Shown here: positions 29,080 to 37,872 of the stretch, in pieces | How the letters are laid out: every line of letters begins with the position of its first letter | How positions within the stretch are numbered: position 1 is the first letter of the stretch | Assembly: GCA_937138475.1 (NCBI GenBank) | Contig: CAKZPD010000033.1 | Coordinates: forward strand, 62,001 to 126,000 | Length of the DNA: 64,000 nucleotides | Source: an uncultured Sulfitobacter sp. | GTDB taxonomy: Bacteria; Pseudomonadota; Alphaproteobacteria; Rhodobacterales; Rhodobacteraceae | Reading direction: 5' to 3' | Position numbers and translations under genes: made by a program | The notes under the pieces: generated by a model | Told to the model about the DNA's origin: nothing | Databases searched by the model: none | Seen by the model: only the letters and a program-made list of their open reading frames with translations

Positions 29080-30117
29080 TTATTGGGTGGGCAAGATCAC
29101 GCTGAAACAGGATCCTTGTCCGCGCGTGCTGGTCATGCGCAGGCGGCCGCGATGGCGGTTGACGATATGCTTTACAATCGCCAGGCCCAGCCCGGTGCCC
29201 CCCACATCGCGGGCGCGGTGGTTGTCGACGCGGAAAAACCGTTCCGTGAGGCGCGCAAGGTGGTGTGCGGCGATGCCGTCCCCCTGATCGCGGATGTCAA
29301 GGCGCAGCCCCGGCCCGCGCAGGATCGGGTGGTATATGGCCGGCCCGAGGGTGATCTCAATCACGCTGCCGGCGCGGCCGTATTTGATGGCATTCTCGAT
29401 CAGATTGCTGAGCACTTGGCGCAATTGCCCGCCATCCCCCGGAACACATGCGGTTTCCGGCAGATCGCAGGCGAACTGCATTTGCCGCGCTTGGGCGCGG
29501 GGGGTGAACGCGTCGCAGCTTGCGCGGACAAGTGCGGCCAGATCGACGGGGGCAAGGGGGCGCACGCGCTCTTGGTCTTCGACGCGGGCCAGATCCAGCA
29601 GATCGTCGATAAGGTCTTGCATGCGCTGGGTTTCGCGGCCCATCAGGTCCAGAAATGTCGCGCGCGCCGCGGGATCGTCGCGGGCCGGGCCGCGGATGGT
29701 ATCAATCAACCCGATCAGCGCTGTCAGGGGGGTTCGTAATTCGTGGCTGACATTGGCGACAAAATCGCGCCGCATTGAGCCGGCTTCCTCGACGGCGGTG
29801 ACGTTCTGCATAAAGACAGTCGCCCGCAGGGCGTCCTTTGCGCTGACCGGGGTCACCGTGGCCTCCCAGACTGTGGGGCGGGCGCCGTCATTGCCAAGAT
29901 AGCGTGCGGTTTGGGGGGCGGCCCCGGTCAGAACGGCTTCTATGGCGTCAAGGATTGCCGGTTGGCGCAGGGCGATAACATAGTGTCGCCCGGTCAATTG
30001 CGGCCCCAGCAAAGCGTTCGCGCCGGCGTTGGCATGGGTGATTGTGCCGCTCTGGGCGATCATCAGCGCCGGAAGCGGCAGGGCGGCAAGAAGGGTTTCA
30101 GCGGGCAGATCGGTCAT
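29080..30117 (-). CDS. phoR: Phosphate regulon sensor histidine kinase PhoR
   Basis: Histidine kinase of 345 residues with a PAS domain (residues about 5-105), the HisKA box FVANVSHELRTPLTALIG, and HATPase motifs N (LSNLIENAIKYG), G1 (DIRDQGDGI) and G2 (GGTGLGLAIVKHI). No clear membrane span is present before the PAS domain, unlike E. coli PhoR. ATG 30117 (MTDLPAETLLAALPLPAL) is chosen; the frame extends to a TTG at 30153 without a ribosome site. Its place upstream of pstS on the same strand supports the PhoR call over other kinases. Confidence 0.9.
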   Translation of the reverse strand: MTDLPAETLLAALPLPALMIAQSGTITHANAGANALLGPQLTGRHYVIALRQPAILDAIEAVLTGAAPQTARYLGNDGARPTVWEATVTPVSAKDALRATVFMQNVTAVEEAGSMRRDFVANVSHELRTPLTALIGLIDTIRGPARDDPAARATFLDLMGRETQRMQDLIDDLLDLARVEDQERVRPLAPVDLAALVRASCDAFTPRAQARQMQFACDLPETACVPGDGGQLRQVLSNLIENAIKYGRAGSVIEITLGPAIYHPILRGPGLRLDIRDQGDGIAAHHLARLTERFFRVDNHRARDVGGTGLGLAIVKHIVNRHRGRLRMTSTRGQGSCFSVILPTQ

Positions 30118-30216
30118 GGGGTCTGTGCTGCGCGATTGGCGGCGTAAGATCAAGCGTTTTGGTGTTGCTGCCGGGGGGCGCTGCCGGCAGCGGGGGCGCC
30201 TGGTGCGCGGGCAGGA

Positions 30217-30248
30217 GCCTCCGGCGGGGATATTTGCAGAACAAAAGA
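30217..30248 (+). repeat. Intergenic 32-bp repeat, copy 7 (variant)
   Basis: Copy with ATATTTGCAGAAC in place of ATATTTAAGAAC. Its AAAAGAA end is 18 bases from the stop of the minus-strand MaoC gene. It therefore lies between that gene's end and phoR, inverted relative to both. Confidence 0.88.
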
Positions 30249-30265
30249 AAGGGGGTGGCGGGGGC

Positions 30266-30742
30266 CTATGCCTGGCGCGCGAAAACAGAAAGGCCCAGCC
30301 ATTGGGCCACCAGAGCCGGGGTGCTGGTGTCTTTTATCTCGACTGTCAGTTGGTGTTCGCGCAATAGCTCGGTCTCCGAGCGCTGCGAGACCGACAGAAG
30401 CGTAAAGCGACCGCGTAACGCAGCGCCTGCGCGCACCGGGGTCAGGAAACGCAGTTTGTTGAACCCATAGTTGATCCCCATGCTTTGGCCGGGGGCCATG
30501 TCAAAGCAGTCATAGGCAAAGCGGCTGGCCAGCGACAGGGTCAGAAAGCCATGGGCGATGGTGCCACCAAAGGGGGTGTCGCGGGCGGCGCGCTGGGGGT
30601 CGATGTGAATCCATTGATCGTCCTGGGTGATTTGCGCGAATTGGTCGATCATCGGCTGATCGACCGTGATCCAGTTCGAGATGCCGACCTCGTGGCCGAT
30701 GTGCGTCTGGGCGGCGCTGAGCGCTTGGGCAATGGGGGTCAT
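30266..30742 (-). CDS. MaoC family (R)-specific enoyl-CoA hydratase-like protein
   Basis: Single hot-dog-fold protein of 158 residues. The hydratase motif is DDQWIHIDPQRA (Asp and His about 5 apart), followed by PFGGTIAHGFLTLSL, which matches the MaoC/PhaJ active site. Such enzymes hydrate trans-2-enoyl-CoA to 3R-hydroxyacyl-CoA. It overlaps the upstream oxidoreductase gene by four bases, so the two are an operon. It is the only hydratase candidate near the acyl-CoA cluster to the right and may supply that step. Confidence 0.87.
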   Translation of the reverse strand: MTPIAQALSAAQTHIGHEVGISNWITVDQPMIDQFAQITQDDQWIHIDPQRAARDTPFGGTIAHGFLTLSLASRFAYDCFDMAPGQSMGINYGFNKLRFLTPVRAGAALRGRFTLLSVSQRSETELLREHQLTVEIKDTSTPALVAQWLGLSVFARQA

Positions 30743-31806
30743 GTTGTGGCCTTTTCCGAAGGGGTGTTGGCGGTTGGCGCGGGGTCATCGGACAGGCGAA
30801 CCATGCGTTTGCCTTTGTTGTCGCCAGCCAGCAGGCCGATCAGCGCCTGCGGCGCGCTTTCCAGCCCTTGGGTGATGTCTTCTGTGATGCGGATTTTGCC
30901 TTGGTGCAGCCAGGCCGCGAGGGCACGTTCGGCGCGCGGCGCGTCGCGGTGGAAATCGGTGACGATAAAGCCCTCCATCCGCAGGCGTTTGACCACCACC
31001 ATCCCCGGCAGGTTGCGGGGGCCGCTGGGGGCTGGGCCGTCGTATTGGCTGATGGCGCCGCAGCAGACCACGCGCCCGCGGTCGTTCATGGAAAAGAGCG
31101 CGCTTTCCAGCACCGCGCCGCCGACGTTGTCGAAATAGACGTCAATGCCCGCCGGGCAGGCGGCGCGCAGCGCTTTGCCAAAGTCCGGCGCCCGGTAATC
31201 CACGCAGGCGTCAAAGCCCAGCGTGTCCTGGACCCAGCTGCATTTATCGCTGCCGCCCGCGATGCCGACAACCCGGCAGCCGATGGCTTTGGCGATTTGG
31301 CCCACATATCCACCCACCGATCCGGCAGCCGCAGAAACAACCACCGTTTCGCCGGCCAGGGCACGGCCCACGTCGATCAACCCGTGAAACGCGGTTTTGC
31401 CTGCGATGCCAAAGACCGACAACCAATGCGAGAGGCTGGCGGCACCGGCGCCGGTTTGTGCCAGTTTGACGGCGCCGCGGGCCGGCACGGCGGCATAGTC
31501 GGCCCAGACCGCTTCGGTGGTGACCAGATCGCCGGGCTGGAACCGGTCGCTGCGGCTTTCGATGACTTGCGCCACCGCATAGGTTGGCATCGCATCCCCG
31601 GCCTTGACCGCCGCGCGATAGGTCGCGCCCTGCAACCAGCTGCGGTTGGCGGCGTCAATCGACATCAAGATCACCCGCACCAGCAGCTGATCGTCCTGTG
31701 GGGTGGGCATCGGCGCGGTTGTCAGCTCAAAATCTGTGGGTTTAAGGGTGGCCTTGGGCAGGGATTTGACGCGAATGACGCGGTTTTGGGCGGGGGGCTG
31801 GGTCAT
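30739..31806 (-). CDS. NADP-dependent MDR oxidoreductase (CurA / prostaglandin-reductase-like)
   Basis: Zinc-free medium-chain reductase of 355 residues. The N-terminus RVIRVKSLPKATLKPTDFEL and WLQGATYRAAVKAGDAMPTY follow the leukotriene B4 12-hydroxydehydrogenase/CurA pattern. The nucleotide-binding glycine motif is AAAGSVGGYVGQIAKAIG near residue 165. Known members reduce alpha,beta-unsaturated ketones. It is translationally coupled to the MaoC gene (ATGA). Confidence 0.88.
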   Translation of the reverse strand: MTQPPAQNRVIRVKSLPKATLKPTDFELTTAPMPTPQDDQLLVRVILMSIDAANRSWLQGATYRAAVKAGDAMPTYAVAQVIESRSDRFQPGDLVTTEAVWADYAAVPARGAVKLAQTGAGAASLSHWLSVFGIAGKTAFHGLIDVGRALAGETVVVSAAAGSVGGYVGQIAKAIGCRVVGIAGGSDKCSWVQDTLGFDACVDYRAPDFGKALRAACPAGIDVYFDNVGGAVLESALFSMNDRGRVVCCGAISQYDGPAPSGPRNLPGMVVVKRLRMEGFIVTDFHRDAPRAERALAAWLHQGKIRITEDITQGLESAPQALIGLLAGDNKGKRMVRLSDDPAPTANTPSEKATT

Positions 31807-31950
31807 TTCAGGCTCCTGTTTTGGGCGAATGATTTTTGGGCGAATGATGGCAGATATGGGCGGGGGCTTTGGTCATGGCTTGTCATTGCCGCGCGCTTGG
31901 GCCTTGATGCAGGCAGGTTTTTTCAGTTTTGGGATATAAAGGGGGGCGCT

Positions 31951-32610
31951 ATGTCCGAAGAATACCGCCAGCATCGCTTTGTGCTGCCGGCTGGGGCCTG
32001 CGATATGTTGTTGATCCGGCACGGCGAATCCGAGGCGGCGGTGCCGGGGCGCCCGTTTGCCATCAAGGACGGGCATGGCGATCCTGCGCTGCATCCCGAG
32101 GGGCGGCGCCAGGCGCAGGCGGTGGCGGATCACCTGGCCGGCGCGCCGATTGATGCGATCTATGTCACCAGCTTGCGGCGCACCCATCAAACAGCGGCGC
32201 CTTTGGCGGCGCGCCTTGGCTTGACCCCGGTCATCGAACCTGACCTGCGCGAGGTGCATCTGGGCGAATGGGACAATGGGCTGTATCGGATCAAGGCCGC
32301 GCAGAACGATCCGGCCTTTGAAAAGGCGCGGCGCCGCCAAGAATGGGGCGAGATCCCCGGCGCCGAGACAACACAGGCGCTGCACCGGCGGGTCGGGCAG
32401 GCGCTGCTTCGGCTGGGCGCGGCGCATGGGGATCAGCGCTTGGCGGTATTTGTGCATGGCGGCGTGATCGGGGCCGCCCTGGCGGTGGCCAGTGGCGCCC
32501 AGCCCTTTGCCTTTAACGGTGCGGCCAACGGGTCGATCAGCCGGCTTGTGGTTCTGGGCGGCCAGATGACGGTGCGCGGTTTCAATGACATCGGCCATTT
32601 GCCGGATTAG
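31951..32610 (+). CDS. Histidine phosphatase family protein
   Basis: Phosphoglycerate-mutase-like phosphatase of 219 residues. The catalytic RHG motif is LLIRHGESEA near residue 24; the second histidine lies in FVHGGVIGAAL near residue 170, and VTSLRRTHQTAAPLA carries the supporting arginine. ATG 31951 follows AAAGGGGGG; the longer open frame from 30868 is antisense to the oxidoreductase gene. Its stop overlaps the stop of the convergent gene (shared bases 32608-32609). Substrate unknown. Confidence 0.86.
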   Translation: MSEEYRQHRFVLPAGACDMLLIRHGESEAAVPGRPFAIKDGHGDPALHPEGRRQAQAVADHLAGAPIDAIYVTSLRRTHQTAAPLAARLGLTPVIEPDLREVHLGEWDNGLYRIKAAQNDPAFEKARRRQEWGEIPGAETTQALHRRVGQALLRLGAAHGDQRLAVFVHGGVIGAALAVASGAQPFAFNGAANGSISRLVVLGGQMTVRGFNDIGHLPD

Positions 32611-33620
32611 CCTGCTTGGTCGGCGCTTGGGGGGATCTCAAGCACAACCTTGCCCATGACCTGGCGGTTTTGCATCAGCGCAAGCGCCTGCGCCGCGTCG
32701 TGCAGGGCAAAGCGGGCGCTGATCCGGGGCTTGATCTTGCCTTGGGCATAAAGGGCAAACAGCTCGGCCATGTTTTGGGCATGGCCTTTGGGGTCGCGCA
32801 TCACTGCGGCCCCCCAAAAGACGCCAACAATCTGACAGCCCTTCAGCAAGGTCAGGTTCAGCGGGATCTTGGGGATGCCGGCCGGAAAGCCAACCACCAA
32901 AAACCGCCCCGTCCAGGCCAGGGCGCGGATGGCCGGTTCTGCGTAATCACCGCCCACTGCGTCGTAGACCACATCCACCCCATCCGGGGCCAGCGCCTTG
33001 ATCTGGGAGGAAAAAGCCTTTTGCCCGGTTTTGTCCAATGTCGCGGGATAGATAATGGTCGCATCGGCGCCGATGTCGGTGCAAAAATCTGCCTTGTCTT
33101 GGGACGAGACCGCCGCGATCACCTTGGCGCCTGCGGCTTTGGCCAGCTCAATCGCGGCGCTGCCGACACCGCCGGCGGCGCCAAGGACCAAGACCGTTTC
33201 ACCGGCCCTAAGCTGGGCACGATCCTTGAGCGCATGATACGAGGTGCCATAGGTGAACACAAAGGCCGCCGCATGATCAAAGGGCATGGTGTCAGGAAAC
33301 TTTACACATCTGTCAGCTGCAGCAATCAAATGGGTGGCAAATCCGCCATATCCGCACAGGGCCAGCACCCGATCGCCGATGGCAACCCCCTTCACCCCGT
33401 CGCCCAGCGCATCGACGACGCCCGCGACTTCGCCGCCGGGGGCAAAGGGGCGCGGCGGCTTGATCTGATAGAGATCGCGGATCATCAGGGTGTCAGGAAA
33501 ATTGACACCTGCGGCATGCACCTTGATGCGCACCTCGCCTTTGCCGGGGGCGGGCGTGGGCAGGTCGGTCAACGCAAGCGTCTCTGGGCCACCGATCTGG
33601 GTGCTTAGCATGGCTTTCAT
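32607..33620 (-). CDS. NADPH:quinone oxidoreductase family protein (zinc-free MDR)
   Basis: Reductase of 337 residues with the GroES-like N-domain (VHAAGVNFPDTLMIRDLYQ and the PGGEVAGVVDALGDGV segment) and a Rossmann domain with LGAAGGVGSAAIELAKAAGAKV near residue 150. These fit the QOR/YhdH group that reduces quinones or enoyl groups. It is divergent from the first acyl-CoA dehydrogenase gene, and the likely IclR site at 33703-33719 lies between them, so it could be under the same control. Confidence 0.87.
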   Translation of the reverse strand: MKAMLSTQIGGPETLALTDLPTPAPGKGEVRIKVHAAGVNFPDTLMIRDLYQIKPPRPFAPGGEVAGVVDALGDGVKGVAIGDRVLALCGYGGFATHLIAAADRCVKFPDTMPFDHAAAFVFTYGTSYHALKDRAQLRAGETVLVLGAAGGVGSAAIELAKAAGAKVIAAVSSQDKADFCTDIGADATIIYPATLDKTGQKAFSSQIKALAPDGVDVVYDAVGGDYAEPAIRALAWTGRFLVVGFPAGIPKIPLNLTLLKGCQIVGVFWGAAVMRDPKGHAQNMAELFALYAQGKIKPRISARFALHDAAQALALMQNRQVMGKVVLEIPPSADQAG

Positions 33621-33702
33621 CGCGGTCTCCGGGCTGTGTCGATTTGGGTGTCGCCAGTAGGGTCAGGGCAGATGCGGCTTGTCAATTGATTTTTGAAATG
33701 CA

Positions 33703-33719
33703 ATTCTGCACAGCGGAAC
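33703..33719. promoter_or_regulatory. Probable IclR-type operator upstream of the ACAD cluster
   Basis: The near-palindrome ATTCTGC-ACA-GCGGAAC lies 31-47 bases before the first acyl-CoA dehydrogenase gene. It differs in two bases from the perfect ATTCCGC-ACA-GCGGAAT beside iclR at 42589-42605. A diverged extra half site GAAATGCAATTC overlaps its left side. The place, in a divergent promoter region, fits an operator. Confidence 0.72.
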
Positions 33720-33749
33720 ACAGCCGAAGATTTGCCAAAAGGATATCGG

Positions 33750-34931
33750 ATGCAGCACGCCCAGGATCCCGCCCTTTTCCGGTCGCAATTGCGGCAATGG
33801 CTTTTGGACAATTGCCCCGAACAGATGCGCGACGGGCAAAACACCGAAGACACGATTTGCTGGGGTGGTGCCGGATGGGTGTTCAGCAGCCCGGCGCAAC
33901 AACAATGGCTTGAGCGGGCGGCGGCTGTCGGGCTGACGGTGCCGACCTGGCCGGTTGAATATGGCGGCGCCGGATTGGACCGGGCACGCGAAAAGATATT
34001 TTACGAAGAGATGGCCCGCATAAACGCGCGTCTGCCGTTGCAAAGCTTTGGGATATGGATGCTGGGTCCGGCGCTGCTGCATTTTGGCAGCCACGCGCAA
34101 AAGCTGCATTACCTGCCGCCCATCGCGCGGGGGGACATCCGCTGGTGCCAGGGGTATTCCGAACCGGGCGCCGGGTCCGATCTGGCCAATGTCCAGACCC
34201 ACGCCGAAGATTGCGGCGATCACTGGCAGGTTACGGGGCAGAAAATCTGGACCTCTTATGCCGATAAGGCCGATTGGATTTTCGCGCTGGTGCGCACCGA
34301 TCGCGCCGCCCCCAAACATCGCGGCATTTCCTTTGTTCTGATCGACATGAACCAACCGGGCGTCACCACCCGCCCGATCAAGCTGATTTCCGGGGCCTCG
34401 CCGTTTTGCGAAACCTTTTTCGATGGCGCAAAGGTGCCCAAGGCCCAGATCGTCGGCGAGGAAAACCGCGGATGGGATGTGGCCAAATACCTGCTGACCC
34501 ACGAACGCCAGATGATCAGCGGCGGCGGTCAGGGGTTGCAGGGCGGGCGGGCGCTGGGCGCGATTCTGGCCGATACGGCGGGGCCCGAGGGGCGGATTGA
34601 TCCGATGCTGCGCGCCGATGCGCTGCGCCTTGAGGTCGATACGCTTGCCACCGGGATGACCCTTGAGCGCTATAAGGACATCAGCGAATCCGGGGCCGAG
34701 GTGGGCGATGCCTCGGCGATGCTGAAATACATGGGCACCGAATTGAACAAACGCCGCCACGAGCTGCTGATGACGGCCGGCGGGCTGGATGCGCTTGACT
34801 GGGACGGGGCGATGGGGTCTGCGCCCGCCGATTGGCTGCGGACCAAGGCCAATTCCATCGAGGGCGGCACGTCAGAGATCATGCTGGGCATTATCTCGCG
34901 CCGGGTTCTGGGGCTGGGAGGGCAATCATGA
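33750..34931 (+). CDS. Acyl-CoA dehydrogenase, catalytic subunit of a tandem pair
   Basis: FAD-dependent dehydrogenase of 393 residues that would introduce the alpha,beta double bond. FAD-binding segments WCQGYSEPGAGSDLA and VTGQKIWTSYADKADW are clear. The catalytic base aligns with Glu371 in SIEGGTSEIMLG. The N-terminal half (VPTWPVEYGGAG) and overall length fit the FadE/ChsE-like group. ATG 33750 has AAGGA 7 bases upstream. The stop overlaps the start of the second ACAD gene (ATGA), a hint that both subunits are made together. Confidence 0.9.
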   Translation: MQHAQDPALFRSQLRQWLLDNCPEQMRDGQNTEDTICWGGAGWVFSSPAQQQWLERAAAVGLTVPTWPVEYGGAGLDRAREKIFYEEMARINARLPLQSFGIWMLGPALLHFGSHAQKLHYLPPIARGDIRWCQGYSEPGAGSDLANVQTHAEDCGDHWQVTGQKIWTSYADKADWIFALVRTDRAAPKHRGISFVLIDMNQPGVTTRPIKLISGASPFCETFFDGAKVPKAQIVGEENRGWDVAKYLLTHERQMISGGGQGLQGGRALGAILADTAGPEGRIDPMLRADALRLEVDTLATGMTLERYKDISESGAEVGDASAMLKYMGTELNKRRHELLMTAGGLDALDWDGAMGSAPADWLRTKANSIEGGTSEIMLGIISRRVLGLGGQS

Positions 34932-36046
34932 CACAGCCGATGATCAAGCTGGTGCACAGCGAAGATGAGACCATGCTGGCCGATGCCGCGCGCGGGTTTC
35001 TGGACGGGGCGGCCCCGGTGTCGCATCTGCGTGGATTGCGCGATGCGGGGCGCAGCCATGACCCGGATCTTTGGGGGGAAATGGCGCGCATGGGCTGGGC
35101 CGGAGTGCTGGTGCCCGAAACCCATGGCGGCGCGGATATGGGCCATGCGGCGGCGGGTATTCTGGCCGCGCAGATGGGGCAGACCCTGGCGGTCAGCCCG
35201 TTTTTGTCCACGGCGGTGATGGCGGCGACGGCCCTGCGGCAGGTCGCTGATGGGCGCACGGATCAGGCCCTGCGCCAGATCGCGGCAGGCCAGCGGACCT
35301 ATGCCCTTGCCATTGATGAGGGCCGCAAGTTTGACCCCGGCCGCTGTGATCTGCACGCGGTGCGCGAGGGCAACGGATACCGGCTGAGCGGGCGCAAAGG
35401 GTTTGTCGTGGATGGCGCGCTGGCTGACCGGGTGCTGGTGCAGGCCCGGACCGATGACGGGCTGGTGGTGTTTGATCTGCCCGCCGGGGCAGAGGGGATC
35501 GAGCGCCGGGCCCGCGCCGCAATCGACAGCCGCGACAGCGCCGATATCACCTTTGATGGGGTGGTGGCCACCGGCGATGATCTGCTGGGCCGCGCCGATC
35601 AGGTGCTGCGCCCGGCCATCCTTGCGGGGCAGGCGGCGCTGGCGGCGGAAATGACCGGCCTTGTTGCCGGGGCCTTTGGCATGACCGTTGGATATTTGAA
35701 TGAACGCAAACAGTTTGGCGTGACCATCGGCCAGTTTCAGGCGCTTCAGCACCGTGCCGCGCATCTGTGGTGCGAACAAGAGGTCACGGCCGCAGCGGTT
35801 TTGAATGCAGGCCGCCAGATGGACGCCGCGCCGCAGGACGCGGCACTGGCGGTGTCGATCGCCAAGGCGCGGGCCACGGCCACGGCCATCCTGGCCGTCA
35901 GCGAAGGGGTGCAGATGCACGGCGGCATCGGCATGACCGACGCCTTTGACATGGGCCTGTTCATGAAACGGGCGCGGGTCTGTGCCGAATGGCTGGGGGA
36001 TTACAGCTATCACGCTGAGATTATCGGAAACATACGCGGAATATAA
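34928..36046 (+). CDS. Acyl-CoA dehydrogenase-like protein, probable non-catalytic partner subunit
   Basis: ACAD-fold protein of 372 residues. It has the usual N-terminal helices (MGWAGVLVPETHGGADMGHA), a short middle domain, and the C-terminal helical domain with ERKQFGVTIGQFQALQHRAA and GVQMHGGIGMTDAFDM. Where the catalytic EGT/EGG motif should follow, it reads WLGDYSYHAEI, without the Glu. The middle domain also lacks the Ser/Thr-rich FAD loop of the partner. This matches the beta subunit of heteromeric ACADs such as ChsE1-ChsE2. It is coupled to the preceding gene by ATGA. Confidence 0.85.
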   Translation: MTQPMIKLVHSEDETMLADAARGFLDGAAPVSHLRGLRDAGRSHDPDLWGEMARMGWAGVLVPETHGGADMGHAAAGILAAQMGQTLAVSPFLSTAVMAATALRQVADGRTDQALRQIAAGQRTYALAIDEGRKFDPGRCDLHAVREGNGYRLSGRKGFVVDGALADRVLVQARTDDGLVVFDLPAGAEGIERRARAAIDSRDSADITFDGVVATGDDLLGRADQVLRPAILAGQAALAAEMTGLVAGAFGMTVGYLNERKQFGVTIGQFQALQHRAAHLWCEQEVTAAAVLNAGRQMDAAPQDAALAVSIAKARATATAILAVSEGVQMHGGIGMTDAFDMGLFMKRARVCAEWLGDYSYHAEIIGNIRGI

Positions 36047-36067
36047 CGCAAGGATCAGGGGCGCATT

Positions 36068-36889
36068 ATGACACCGGACACATTATTTTCACTTCATGGT
36101 AAAACCGCGCTGGTGACGGGCGGGGCGACGGGCATTGGCCGCATGGCCGCCGAGGCGCTGGTGCGGGCCGGGGCGCGGGTGCTGATTGCCTCGCGCAAGG
36201 GGGCGGCCTGCGAGGCCGTCGCAGCCGAGCTGAACGCCCTTGATGCGCCCGGCCGGGCCGAAGGCTTTGCCGGGGATGTGGGCACGCAAGCGGGTGTCGA
36301 TGCGCTGGTGGGCGAGGTGAAGAACAGAACGCAATCCCTTGATATATTGATGAATAATGCGGGCCGGACCTGGGGTGCGCCGCTGGGGCAGTTTCCCTTT
36401 GAGGCCTGGGAAAAGATCAATTCGGTCAATGTGGCGGGGCTGTTTCATCTGACTCAGGCGCTGTTGCCGATGCTGCGCGCGGCGGGCACGGCGGATGATC
36501 CGGCGCGGGTGGTCAATGTGGGGTCGGTCATGGGCGAACGCGAGATGGGCGATGGCGCCTATAGCTATTCGGCGTCCAAGGCGGCGGTGCTGCATCTGAC
36601 CAAGATCCTTGGCAAAGAGCTGGCCGGGGACGCGATCACCGTCAATGCGCTGGCGCCGGGGCCGTTCGTGTCGGGCATGACCGCCTTTGCCACCGCCGAT
36701 GAAGAGATGCGCAGCAAGGTGGGCGCGGATGTGCCGCTGGGCCGGGTTGGGCGCGCCAGCGACATCGCCGGGTGCATGTTGTTCCTGTGCGGGCAGGGGG
36801 GATCTTATGTCACCGGGGCGGTGATCCCGGTCAGCGGCGGCATCAACGTCATGAGCGGCCCGAACATCTTTGAAAAAGCACTGCATTAA
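36068..36889 (+). CDS. SDR family oxidoreductase
   Basis: Short-chain dehydrogenase of 273 residues. It has the cofactor motif TGGATGIG (TGxxxGxG) near residue 18, NNAG near residue 97, a catalytic Ser in VNVGSVMG, and the YSYSASKAAV active site (Tyr-x3-Lys). An Arg/Lys after the second strand (IASRKGA) suggests NADP(H). Related proteins act as 3-oxoacyl or other keto reductases. It follows the ACAD pair after 21 bases. Confidence 0.88.
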   Translation: MTPDTLFSLHGKTALVTGGATGIGRMAAEALVRAGARVLIASRKGAACEAVAAELNALDAPGRAEGFAGDVGTQAGVDALVGEVKNRTQSLDILMNNAGRTWGAPLGQFPFEAWEKINSVNVAGLFHLTQALLPMLRAAGTADDPARVVNVGSVMGEREMGDGAYSYSASKAAVLHLTKILGKELAGDAITVNALAPGPFVSGMTAFATADEEMRSKVGADVPLGRVGRASDIAGCMLFLCGQGGSYVTGAVIPVSGGINVMSGPNIFEKALH

Positions 36890-36900
36890 GGGGCGCGGCC

Positions 36901-37824
36901 ATGGGCATCAGTTTTGACGGGCGGGTGGCGATTGTCACCGGGGCGGGCACCGGATTGGGGCGCAGCCATGCCATGGCGCTGGCGGCGCGGGGCGCGCGCG
37001 TTGTGATCAATGACATGGGCACCGGCGCGGATGGCACCGGGGCCTCGGGCGATGCGGCGCGGGCGGTGGTGGATGAAATCACCGCGGCGGGTGGCACGGC
37101 GATGGCCCATGGCGCCGATATCGCGGACGAAGGGCAGGTGGCCGATATGGTCGCCCAGACCATGGCGCGCTGGGGCCGGATCGACATTTTGGTTAACAAC
37201 GCCGGTATCTTGCGGGACAAGACCTTTGCCAAGGTCACGCTTGAGGATTTTCGCAAGGTGATCGACGTGCACCTGATGGGCAGCGCGATCTGTGCCCATG
37301 CCTGCTGGCCGGTGATGCGCGCGCAGGGCTATGGGCGGATCGTCTTTACCTCGTCCGGGTCGGGGCTTTATGGCAACTTTGGTCAGGCCAATTACGGCGC
37401 GGCCAAGGCGGCGATGGTGGGGTTGATGAACGTGCTGCACCTTGAGGGGATGCGGGACGACATCCGCGTCAACACGCTGGCCCCCACGGCGGCGACGCGG
37501 ATGACGCAGGACTTGCTCCCGCCCGAGGCGCTGCCGCTGCTGGCCCCTGAGACCATCACGCCCGGTCTTTTGTATCTGGTCAGCGATGACGCCCCGTCGC
37601 GGGTGATCCTGTCCGCCGGGGCCGGGACATTCGCGGTTACCCGCATCACCGAAACCCAAGGGGTTACCCTGCAAGGCGCAGACAACACCCCCGAGAACGT
37701 CGCCGCGCAATTCGCCCAGATCACCGATCCAAGCGGGGCGCAGGATCTGCCGGATGCGTTTTCCCAGACACGGAAATATGCGGTGAATGCCGCGCAGCTG
37801 CGCGGGCTTGATCTGCCGTGGTAA
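36901..37824 (+). CDS. SDR family dehydrogenase resembling the multifunctional-enzyme-2 3-hydroxyacyl-CoA dehydrogenase domain
   Basis: Short-chain dehydrogenase of 307 residues with TGAGTGLGRSHAMALAARGA, NNAGILRDKTFAKV and the active site YGAAKAAMVG. The segment VVINDMGTG after strand 2 carries an Asp, which favours NAD(H). The long NDxG insert and the FAKVTLEDFRKVIDVHLMG stretch are typical of the HSD17B4/MFE-2 dehydrogenase domain, so oxidation of 3R-hydroxyacyl-CoA is the best guess. This would fit the R-specific MaoC hydratase at 30266. The C-terminal 60 residues are an extension. Confidence 0.87.
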   Translation: MGISFDGRVAIVTGAGTGLGRSHAMALAARGARVVINDMGTGADGTGASGDAARAVVDEITAAGGTAMAHGADIADEGQVADMVAQTMARWGRIDILVNNAGILRDKTFAKVTLEDFRKVIDVHLMGSAICAHACWPVMRAQGYGRIVFTSSGSGLYGNFGQANYGAAKAAMVGLMNVLHLEGMRDDIRVNTLAPTAATRMTQDLLPPEALPLLAPETITPGLLYLVSDDAPSRVILSAGAGTFAVTRITETQGVTLQGADNTPENVAAQFAQITDPSGAQDLPDAFSQTRKYAVNAAQLRGLDLPW

Positions 37825-37872
37825 CGGCTGGCGGTTCGCCGGCCCAATTTATGATGAAAAAGGATAATACAC

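Noticed and set aside
30868-31950. Long N-terminal extension of the histidine phosphatase frame
   Set aside because: The extension is antisense to the MDR oxidoreductase gene; ATG 31951 has its own ribosome site and the family start.
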